Translations under genes and position numbers: made by a program
The notes under the pieces: model-generated
Database searches by the model: none
Seen by the model: only the letters and a program-made list of their open reading frames with translations
What the model was told of the DNA's origin: nothing
NCBI RefSeq assembly: GCF_019710575.1
Contig: NZ_JAHWFK010000057.1
Coordinates: 1 to 64,000, forward strand
Length of the DNA: 64,000 nucleotides
Origin: Paractinoplanes polyasparticus
Lineage (GTDB): Bacteria > Actinomycetota > Actinomycetes > Mycobacteriales > Micromonosporaceae
Reading direction: 5' to 3'
Part shown: in pieces, positions 51,999 to 60,600 of the stretch
Position numbering within the stretch: the first letter of the stretch is position 1
Layout: each line of letters opens with the position of its first letter

Positions 51999-53101
51999 GC
52001 CGCAGCGTGTTCGAGGACGGCCGGATCCTGCGAACCTCGGACTTCGTCGCCGACCAGGTCCAGCACCTGGCCGCGCACCGGACGCACAACCGCACCGCGC
52101 ACTCGTGGGGGATCGTACGGGGGCTGGAGATCCTCGACTCCGACGGTGAGCAGGTGGTCCAGGACGGCCACGCGATCGACGGGTACGGGCGCGACGTCGT
52201 GCTCGACGTCCGCCGCACGCTCGACGTGCGCACGTTCCTGCTGCGCGGGATCGAGGCGATCGACGTCTGGCTGGTGTACGCGCAGGTCCCGTTGGCGTCC
52301 GGCGGCGACGGTCTCGACCGGATCCGGGACACGGCCGCGATCGAGCTGAGGCCCGCCTCCGACGCCGACCCGCGAACCCCGCCCGACGACGCCGCCGACA
52401 GCGGGCCCCTGCCACCGGACGACCCGGCCCGCCGCTGGCCGATCCTGCTCGGCCGGATCATCCTCGACCTGTTCAACCCGGACAAGCCGCCCGAGATCCG
52501 GATGGCCGGCCGCCCGTACGCCGGCCTCGTCGGGGCCAAGGTCACCGCCCCGACCGGCGACACCTGGCTCGACCTGGGCGCGACGACTGCGGGCACGCTG
52601 CGGATCGGTGTCCCCGGGCCGGACACCCAGGTCGAGGTGGACGCGGCCGGCGTCCACCTCGGACTTCCGCTGACCGTCAAGGGGGGTCTCGTGCTCCAGG
52701 GCGGGTCGGTCGCCGTCGTGCCCGAGGAATCGGATGCCACCCCGACGTCGGCGTCGGCATTGGCGGGCCCGGCCGCGCCGGTGACGCCGGAATGGTCGAT
52801 CGGTCACGCCGCCGACGGGGTCGTCCACGAGCTGCGGGTGGCGCTGCCTCCGGGCGAGGCGGGCGTGTCCAACCGGCTGGTCGTCGGGGCCTGGCGCGAC
52901 GGCGAGTTCACCCCCAGCCTGGTCGTCGATGAGCACGGCACGATGGTGATCGCCGGGAACCTGATCGTCCGGGGTCACCTCGAGGCCGCGTCGGTCCAGC
53001 AGGCCGAGCTCAGCGACCAGGCCAAGGCGTTCCTGGCCGGGATCCAGCCGAACAGCCTGCTCTCCCTGTTCGCCGCGCCGACGTTCAGTCCGATCAACTG
53101 A
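51995..53101 (+). CDS. eCIS fibre-like protein 4 (GWGV-module family)
   Basis: The 368-residue protein begins SVFEDGRILRTSDFVADQVQ, HLAAHRTHNRTAHSWGIVRG and LEIL, again the shared module, then AIDGYGRDVVLDVRRTL. It later has fibre-like beta motifs (VEVDAAGVHLGLPLTVKGGL, LVVDEHGTMVIAGNLIVRGH) and a final helix. It is probably a tail-tip or fibre protein. Its stop and the next start share bases (TGATG). Confidence 0.75.
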   Translation: MSRSVFEDGRILRTSDFVADQVQHLAAHRTHNRTAHSWGIVRGLEILDSDGEQVVQDGHAIDGYGRDVVLDVRRTLDVRTFLLRGIEAIDVWLVYAQVPLASGGDGLDRIRDTAAIELRPASDADPRTPPDDAADSGPLPPDDPARRWPILLGRIILDLFNPDKPPEIRMAGRPYAGLVGAKVTAPTGDTWLDLGATTAGTLRIGVPGPDTQVEVDAAGVHLGLPLTVKGGLVLQGGSVAVVPEESDATPTSASALAGPAAPVTPEWSIGHAADGVVHELRVALPPGEAGVSNRLVVGAWRDGEFTPSLVVDEHGTMVIAGNLIVRGHLEAASVQQAELSDQAKAFLAGIQPNSLLSLFAAPTFSPIN

Positions 53102-54885
53102 TGGAGGCCACCGTCGGCGAGCTGAACCTGACCGCCCGCGTGGTCGGGGCCGAGCGGTCGCCGCGCGCCGAGGTGGCCGGGGTCCTCACCGGGGAACCCG
53201 CGCGGGATCGGATGCTGGCCGCGCTCGCGCCGTCGTTCGGCGGGGCCGAGGTGATCGTGGTGCGCGCGGTCTCCTGCCGTACGGTGATCGGCCTGGGCCG
53301 GCCCGGCGCGGCCGATGTCCTGCCCCGCGCGATCGCGTCGGCGGTGGCCACGATGCTGCGCGACCACCCGTTCGACGACGACTGGGTGGTCCGGTTCCGC
53401 GACCGTCCGGCGTATGTCGCCGCCTTCCTACGGGACGCCCTCGCCGGGCACGACAACCGCTGGTACTACGAGCCGTTCCGCCGCTACTGCCGCCCGGACT
53501 GGACGATCGACACGGCCACCCTGCTGGCCGATCACCACGCCGACCGTTGGCGTGTGCTGGCCGCCCTGCCCGGCCCGGCCGGCCTGGACGCGGTGCTGGC
53601 CCGCCTCGGCGACGACTTGCCCGCCCTGATCGGTGACGCCGCCCGCCCGGTCGCCGACCGCTGGCTGCCCCTGGTCCGGACGGCCGCGGCGATCGTCTCG
53701 GTCCCGCTCGAGCCACCCGAGCGGGAGCGGCTGGCGGCGGTCCTGGCGGCCGCGGAACCGCCACCGGACTGGCGGGACCGTCGCAGCCTCGGCCACGCGG
53801 TCGGCGCCGCGGTGCGGGCCCTGCTGCGCGACACCGATCCGGTGCCAGTGGTCCAGGACCACGACTGGTTCGACCACGACGCCTTCACGGCCGCGGTCCA
53901 CGGCCGCGCTGTCCCCACCGCCGGTCCACCCACGGCGGCGACCCCGCGCGTCCAGCGACTGCGAGCCGACCTGACCACCGCCGCCGCCGACCCCGCTTTG
54001 CGTCTGAACTCGGCCGGGCCGGACGTCGCGGCCGACGTGGCGCGGGTGATGGCCACCCTGGTCCGGCACGCGCCCCGTTGGGCCGGGGACGAGCTGGCCG
54101 TCGACTACGTGGCGCACCTCCTGCGTCAGCCGGCAAAAACCACCGATTCCCTCGTACGATCCCTGCGCCGGACGGCCACGACGGCTCCCACGGCCCTCGA
54201 CGAGCCCGTGCCCTCGGCCACCGCGGCCGGACTGCTGGTCCTGCGCGGACTGCTCGGCCTCGGCCTGACCACGTCGCTGCTTGCCCCGGTCGGCGGGGAG
54301 CCGTTGCTCTCCGCGGTGCTCCGGCGCTGGACCGGAAGCGGCCGCGGCGACGACCCGCTTCTCGACCTGATCGCCGAGACTGCGGGCACCGGCCGGCAAC
54401 CCTTCGAGACGCCGGAGCTCCCGTACGCACCGCCGTGCCGTCACGTCACCGTGCCCCACCAGGCCGATGGGTTCGCCACCGTCACGGTCGACCGTACGGG
54501 CCGGGTGCTGCCGTTCGCCGTGCCCGGCGCCGCGGCGGCCGACGACCCGGACCTGACCGCCGCCGTGGCCAACGCGCTGGCCGCCCTGGGTGGACCGGCC
54601 ACCTCCGACCCGGACGGGCTCGGCGTCGACCTGCTCGCGGTGACGGCCCTGCAGGCGTGGGCGCGCTGGCTACCCGGGTTCGCCGCCGCCTCCGTCCCGT
54701 TCCTGCTGGCCACGATGGTGCGGCGGCCCGCCGCCGTACGGATCACCGGCGGCAACGTGGACGTGCGTCTGCCGGCCCGGCCGCACGACATCGTGCTGCG
54801 GCTGGCCGGATACCTCGACCCGCTCGACACGTACACCGTGCTGGGCGGGCGGACGATCCGGTTCGTAGTGGAGGACGACGGATGA
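53101..54885 (+). CDS. eCIS-associated protein in tape-measure position
   Basis: The 594-residue protein lies between fibre genes and the ATPase, where Afp/PVC loci carry the tape-measure protein. Its sequence is Ala/Arg/Asp-rich and helical, with FRDRPAYVAAFLRDALAGHD, NRWYYEPFRRYC and VPSATAAGLLVLRGLLGLGL, and ends in a beta domain (ITGGNVDVRLPARPHDIVLR, LAGYLDPLDTYTVLGGRTIR). I do not recognise the tape-measure family in it. It may be the tape measure of this subtype or an assembly factor. Start overlaps the preceding stop (TGATG). Confidence 0.7.
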   Translation: MEATVGELNLTARVVGAERSPRAEVAGVLTGEPARDRMLAALAPSFGGAEVIVVRAVSCRTVIGLGRPGAADVLPRAIASAVATMLRDHPFDDDWVVRFRDRPAYVAAFLRDALAGHDNRWYYEPFRRYCRPDWTIDTATLLADHHADRWRVLAALPGPAGLDAVLARLGDDLPALIGDAARPVADRWLPLVRTAAAIVSVPLEPPERERLAAVLAAAEPPPDWRDRRSLGHAVGAAVRALLRDTDPVPVVQDHDWFDHDAFTAAVHGRAVPTAGPPTAATPRVQRLRADLTTAAADPALRLNSAGPDVAADVARVMATLVRHAPRWAGDELAVDYVAHLLRQPAKTTDSLVRSLRRTATTAPTALDEPVPSATAAGLLVLRGLLGLGLTTSLLAPVGGEPLLSAVLRRWTGSGRGDDPLLDLIAETAGTGRQPFETPELPYAPPCRHVTVPHQADGFATVTVDRTGRVLPFAVPGAAAADDPDLTAAVANALAALGGPATSDPDGLGVDLLAVTALQAWARWLPGFAAASVPFLLATMVRRPAAVRITGGNVDVRLPARPHDIVLRLAGYLDPLDTYTVLGGRTIRFVVEDDG

Positions 54886-57056
54886 GCGACGAACCGTACG
54901 CCACCAGCGCCGAACATCTGGCCGACGAGCTGCGCCGGGTCGAGCTGCTGGTGCGGGCCCAGGTCGAACGCTGGCGCACCGCCCTGGCCGATCTGCGGCC
55001 GGCCACCGGCTGGGGCACCGGCATCCTGGACGACGAGGAGCTGGTGAACTATCTGGCGCACTCGTTCACCGAGCCGATGGACGACGACAGCCCGCCCGAG
55101 GCCCACGCCCACATGCTGGCGGGCACCGCGATCGCCGCGCAGATCATGATCCGTCGCCCGGCCGACGGCGTCGAGCTGCGCGTGGACCATTTGCACAAGG
55201 CGTTCGACCTCAACCGTACGGACCTGGACGTGATCTTGATCTGCCTGCTCGCCGAGTTGGACGCCCGCTACCGGCGGGTGCTGGCGTACCTGGCCGACGA
55301 GGAGTGGCGCAAGGTCCCGCCGGTCGGCGTGCTGGCCGAGATCCTGCGCCCCGGGGCCGGCGGGCTGGCGGCGTTCCGGGCCCGGTTCGCGCCGGGGAGC
55401 CCGCTGATCCGGCACCGGCTGGTCGCCCTGGGCGAGCCCGCCGAGGGTGGCCTGTCGACCCGGGCGGTGCTGCTGGACGGCCGGATCGCCGCCTACCTGG
55501 GCGGCCAGGACCACCTCGACTCCCGCCTGGCCCCGCTGGTGACAGTCGTTCTCCCCAGCCCTTCCACCCCGCCTTCCACTCCGGCCTCACCTACCCCTCC
55601 GGCCCCGCCTTTTCCTCAGGCCGGTGACGACGCGTCGGGGCGCGTCGCCATGCTGGTCGAGGTCCTCGGGCGGCATCCCGTCGGCGCGACGGTGGCGCTG
55701 CTCGGACCGCCCGGCAGCGGCCGCGGTTTCCTGGCCCGGGCTGTGGCCACCGAGCTGGACGTTCCGCTGCTGCGGGTGGACCTGCGCGCGCAGCCGCCCG
55801 ATCGCCAACTGGCCCGCGACGTCTATCGGGAGGCCCGGCTGCGCGGCGCCGCCGTGCTGTGGCGGGGCGGCGAGGCCGTGGCCGGCACGTCCGCCGACGA
55901 CGACCGCCTGTGGGCCGACCTGCTGGCGCGCGCCGCCACCCACACCGCGCCCACTTTTGTCGACCACGCCCAGCCGTGGGACCCGCCGCCGCGGCACGAG
56001 GACGCGGGACCGTACCTGCGGATGTCCTGCCCCGCGCCGGATCTGACCGCACGTGAGGCGCACTGGGCCCACCACCTGGACGGCCTCACCTCGGCCGATC
56101 CCGCCCAGCTCGCCGCCACCTATCTGCTCGGGCCGGCCCAGATCGCCCAGGCCGTACGGGTCGCGCGCGATCAGGCCGCCCCAGCCGACTCGACCGCGGA
56201 CGACCTGCGGGAAGCCTGCCGCCGCCTGTCGTCGCGCCGCCTGATGAGCATCGCCAAACCCAGCGGCGCCCCGACCGGCATGACCCTGGCCGAAATCGTC
56301 CTGCCCGACGACAAGAAACGGGAGCTGTTCGCGCTGCGCGACCGCATCCGGAACCGGCCCCGGGTGGACCGCCTCCTGGGCCCGGGCGCGAAAGGCACGC
56401 GGGGCCTGGTCGCGATGTTCTGCGGTTCCTCCGGCACGGGCAAGACCCTCGCCGCCGGCCTCATCGCCCGCGACTTGGGCCGCGACCTGCTGCGGGTGGA
56501 CCTGTCCCAAATGGTCAGCAAGTGGGTCGGCGAGACCGAGAAAAACCTGGACCGGGTGTTGGCCGAAGCGCAGGACTCCCCCGCCATCCTGTTCTTCGAC
56601 GAGGCCGAGGCGGTCTTCGGCAAACGCGGCACGGTGTCGGAGGCCCGGGACCGGTACGCCATGCAGGAGACCAGTTTCCTGCTCCAGCGCATCGAGGAGT
56701 ACGAGGGCGTGGTCATCCTGGCCACCAACCTGCGCCAGAACCTGGACGAGGCCTTCAGCCGCCGCATCACCACGGTGATCGACTTTCCGTCGGCCGACGA
56801 GGACTGCCGCCGCCGCTTGTGGGGTCTGGCGCTGAGCCGCGTCCCCCACGACTTGACCCCGGCCGAAATCGCCACCGCGGCCGAAAGCTATCGCCTGTCC
56901 GCCGCCGCCATCTGCGAGGTCGTCGTGACGGCGTCGTTCGTCGCCCTGGCCCGCGACCCCGCCACCACCCACCTGACCACGGAGGACGTAGACGAGGCCG
57001 TACGAACCGAACTCCAGCGCCAGGGCCTCCCAGCCGCCCCGGGCCTAAGGCCGTAA
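54882..57056 (+). CDS. eCIS AAA+ ATPase (Afp15-like), with a degenerate first ATPase domain
   Basis: The 724-residue protein has an N-terminal helical domain (about 1-215), a Pro-rich linker, a first AAA-like domain with altered Walker A GPPGSGRGF (about 275-283, Arg replacing Lys), and a second, intact AAA+ domain: Walker A GSSGTGKT (515-522), Walker B ILFFDEAEA (569-577), ATNLRQNLDEAFSRRI. This is the ATPase found in almost all eCIS loci, thought to assist assembly. It is the last gene of the operon. Its stop is 10 bases from the converging immunity-like gene. Confidence 0.93.
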   Translation: MSDEPYATSAEHLADELRRVELLVRAQVERWRTALADLRPATGWGTGILDDEELVNYLAHSFTEPMDDDSPPEAHAHMLAGTAIAAQIMIRRPADGVELRVDHLHKAFDLNRTDLDVILICLLAELDARYRRVLAYLADEEWRKVPPVGVLAEILRPGAGGLAAFRARFAPGSPLIRHRLVALGEPAEGGLSTRAVLLDGRIAAYLGGQDHLDSRLAPLVTVVLPSPSTPPSTPASPTPPAPPFPQAGDDASGRVAMLVEVLGRHPVGATVALLGPPGSGRGFLARAVATELDVPLLRVDLRAQPPDRQLARDVYREARLRGAAVLWRGGEAVAGTSADDDRLWADLLARAATHTAPTFVDHAQPWDPPPRHEDAGPYLRMSCPAPDLTAREAHWAHHLDGLTSADPAQLAATYLLGPAQIAQAVRVARDQAAPADSTADDLREACRRLSSRRLMSIAKPSGAPTGMTLAEIVLPDDKKRELFALRDRIRNRPRVDRLLGPGAKGTRGLVAMFCGSSGTGKTLAAGLIARDLGRDLLRVDLSQMVSKWVGETEKNLDRVLAEAQDSPAILFFDEAEAVFGKRGTVSEARDRYAMQETSFLLQRIEEYEGVVILATNLRQNLDEAFSRRITTVIDFPSADEDCRRRLWGLALSRVPHDLTPAEIATAAESYRLSAAAICEVVVTASFVALARDPATTHLTTEDVDEAVRTELQRQGLPAAPGLRP

Positions 57057-57066
57057 CAGCACACGT

Positions 57067-57654
57067 TCAGAACTTGTCAGGCAGCGCCAGCCTCGCCATG
57101 TTCTCGCCCACGAGCGTGCGCTGCCATCCCTCAACGGCCCGCCACTCGACCAGCCACAGCAGATACTCAACTGGCCCGATCCCACTCGGCAGCGGAGTGG
57201 TCGCGCCGTCCTCGCGCAACACCATCGAGCCGACCTCACCACACGTGTCAAGCAGGCACACCGCGCCCGTCATGTCCTCCGTCGCGATGTCAAACTGCCG
57301 GCGCTCGGTCAACAGCTCGGCCACCGGGATCTCATGCTCCTCGTCCCAGCGGTAAAGGCCGAACAGCGAGACGACGCCCGCATATCCGGACAGCAGATCC
57401 GGCCCGTCGGGGTGGTAACGCCAGTGCAGGTCGAAGCCGCCGGTCACGCCATAGATCTCGGACACGAAACCGGGTGATCGGTAGGACTCCAGGCCGGGCT
57501 GCCGGTGAAGCCAGTCGTCCCAGTCGGCGAAGTCGTCGTCGTCCCAAACCGGGTGTTCGGAAAAGGTCACGTCGAAGCGCTTGTCGCGGTCCATCCGGCC
57601 GATCACGTCGCGGAGACCGGTCATGGCGCTCGCCAGGTCATTCGTCGTCGGCAT
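57067..57654 (-). CDS. probable immunity protein for the giant effector
   Basis: The 195-residue protein is acidic and soluble: VTFSEHPVWDDDDFADWDDW, LHRQPGLESYRSPGFVSEIY, FDLHWRYHPDGPDLLSGYAG, EHEIPVAELLTERRQFDIAT and GIGPVEYLLWLVEWRAVEGW. The layout recalls SMI1/KNR4-like or similar immunity proteins, but I cannot assign it firmly. Its ATG at 57654 lies inside the last codons of the effector gene, a 17-base overlap typical of toxin-immunity pairs. Acidic immunity proteins often block basic nuclease active sites. Confidence 0.7.
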   Translation of the reverse strand: MPTTNDLASAMTGLRDVIGRMDRDKRFDVTFSEHPVWDDDDFADWDDWLHRQPGLESYRSPGFVSEIYGVTGGFDLHWRYHPDGPDLLSGYAGVVSLFGLYRWDEEHEIPVAELLTERRQFDIATEDMTGAVCLLDTCGEVGSMVLREDGATTPLPSGIGPVEYLLWLVEWRAVEGWQRTLVGENMARLALPDKF

Positions 57655-60600
57655 CGCTCTTCTCCCCGATGGTGATCTTCTTGGCCAGGAGAAGGCTGAC
57701 GATCGACGCTATGCCTTCGTCCAACTTTCCCTCGGTCGGACGCTTGCGGCCCATGTAGACGGCAGTCATCCGATTGACGAAGTCGTCCAGGCCGGCGAAG
57801 TCACCGCCGTCGTCGTGTTCGTCCTCGACGGCCATCGCAAACCGCTGGGGCACGTGGCGGTCAAGCAAACCTTGACGCCGCAGATCATTGAGGTCCGGCC
57901 TCGCCGTGGCTGCCAGCGGCGGCGGCTTGATGTTGTCCAGACTGAAGCCGGACAGCGGGTCGGCCCTCCTCCACTTCTTGCCCTGGTAGCGCATCGTTCC
58001 GCGTTCGATCTCGATCCGGCGAGGGAAATTCTCGACAATGTCGCCTTTGTGAAACTCCACCCGTGCCGAGTAATAGAGCACTTCCTCCTGGGCGATCCTT
58101 TCCTTGCTGTCCGACTCGATCTCCTGCTCCATCTCTGCGTTGTGCTTCTTGCGGAGCGGCACAGTGTTGAACGGATCTCCGGGGCCGTGCAGCTTCTCGC
58201 TGACGAGGTGACCGGCGACCCAGTAACCCACGCCCCAAACTCCGCGCTTCTTGTTCACCATCATCCGGTCGATCGACACGACGTGGTCCCAGCCGAGCAT
58301 CCGACCGCGCGGTGCACTGCCTTTCTTACCCTCGTCAGACAACGGCTCGGCGGTGACCTTGGACGCTTTGGCCCCCGACGTGGGCTTGATCTCCGTCTCC
58401 GGAAGCTCAATCACACGCAGCGCGATCTGAATGGTCTGTAGCTCCGGCCACAGCGCCTCCTCCCAGCTCTCCGCCTCGTCGTCCTTGGCCTTGAGCTCGG
58501 ACTTATCTCCCTCCGCCTTCTTGGCCGCGGCCATGGCGGCGCTCGCCGCGGCCAGCGTTACGGCGAGCTTGGTGTCGGCGCTGCCGATGGCGGTCTCGGC
58601 GCGCTTCCTGCGCTCGCCCTCCTCGCCCTTGTCCTTGAGTTTCGCGGCCGAGACCCGGTATTCGTCGAGTTTCTGGCGTACCGGACCCTTGTGATCGCTG
58701 GCCATCATGATCTCGGGCTTGTCGCCGACCACCTCGATCCACAGTTGGTGGTGTTCGCCCTCGGCCGACCAGCGGACGGTCTCGCCGATCGTCCCGTCGT
58801 ACTTCTCGCCCTTCGGATCCTTCTTCTTCCGCAGTCCGAGCGATTCGAGCAGCGCCTTGCCCTTCTCGATCAGCCACACCACGGCCTTCTCGACCATGCC
58901 GAGCACCCATTCCCGCATGCTCTTGACCTTCTCGGCGACGATCTTGGGTAGGTCGCGGAACCGGGTGTAGTCGGCGATGAACGCGATCACCGGCCGGACC
59001 ATCCCGGCCAGGGCCTTCTCGACGGCCGCGGCGAAGCCGGTGGTGTTGCCGGCCAGCAGATCCACCACGCCGTCGACCACGGTCTCGATCAGGCTGAAGA
59101 TCGAGGCGGCGTTCTCGAAGATCCAGCGCAGCACTTTATAGATGGCCTCGATCGCCTGCAGGATGGCGCCGGCCGGATTGAACAGCAGCAGGATCCGCGC
59201 GGCGATCTGACTGACGATGGCGCCGGTCATGAACTCCACGGCGCTGCGTATCACCTCGTCCACGATGTTCTTCGGGTCGAGCTTCTCCTTGATCATTTCG
59301 ACGATGCCATCCGGGCCCTTGTCGATGAAAGTGGACAGCATCGACCAGACCTTCTCGGCCAGGGCGACGTTTTTCGCGCCGACGTGCTTGACCAGGATCT
59401 TGCGAATGTTGGCCCAGGTGATGCCCATCAGCTGCAGGAAGAACGTGGCCACGCTGCGCAGCGTCACCTCGGTCGGGATCGCGATGTCCTTCACGTTGCC
59501 GAGCAGCCATTGCACGAAGCCGCGCAGCAGATGGCCACCCAGGTGGTCGAAGAACGCGCCGAACCCGTCGGCCAGACCCTTCAACAGGTTGCCGGCGAAG
59601 CCCAGCGGGTCGTCGGCGATCTGGCCGGCGACCTTCTTGATCTTCGCGACGACCGCCCAGAACGACGCCGGCGGGATGCCGACCAGTTCCAGCAGCCCGT
59701 CGATGATGAACTTGATCGGGTCGTCGAGGAACCGCGTGACCGCGCCGATGATGCGGTCCAGCAGGCTGGACGCCTTGCGACGGGCCTCGGCGATCTCGGC
59801 CCGGGCCTCGTCGACGGCCTCGGTCGAGCTGCGCTTCAGATCCTTGACGAACGCGGTTCGGGTCGCCTCGACGTCCTCGTGCAGCCGGTCCAGCTGACCG
59901 TCGAACGCGGCCCGCTGCCCGGCCGCCCACTCCTGCAGCGACGCCGGCAGCTCGTCGAAGATCGTCTTGATGTCAGTCCGCGCGGTCTCGATGATCGTGT
60001 TGCAGGCCGCGATGATCGTGTTGACCTCGCTCGACAGATCCTCGAGCTGCCGTACGACGCCGTCGGCGAACTTGGTCTCGGCGGTTGTGTAGTCCCGTTC
60101 CACCCAGCCCGGCAGTCCGGTGAGGAAGTCGCCGACACCCACGAAGAAGCCACCGACGCCGCTGTGCCGTTTGCTGATCCGGTCGCTGACCACCTTCAGG
60201 TCGCTCTTGAAGGCCGTCGAGAGCAGGACCTTGGCGGCGTCCCACTTGGCCATCGCCGTGCTCGGCAGGTCCTTCAGTTGCGGCATGACCTTCGTACGGG
60301 CGTCTTTGAAGATTTGGTTGGCACGCTCGGACGCCGCCGCGCGCATCGACTCCTCGGAGCCGACCATGCCGCGCTGCCGAGTCGTGGCGCCGGTCGCCGT
60401 GCCGACCCGGGACGTCTCCAGCGCGGTCACCGCCTGCACCTGCAGCGCGGCCATGTCCGCCTCGGCCTTGGCCAGCGATTCGCGCTGCTGGGCCAGGATG
60501 CGGGCCGGACCGTCCGCCGCCAACTGGTCGAACTCGCCCTGGGCGGCGCGGGCCTCGGCGACCGGCCCGGTCTGCACGAGCGAGGCCGGCTCGGTGGTCA

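Noticed and set aside
35789..57056. Type VI secretion system or prophage tail.
   Set aside because: There is no ClpV, TssJLM or TssBC split sheath, and no head, terminase, integrase or lysis genes; the DUF4255 cap, LysM adaptor and AAA+ ATPase point to eCIS.
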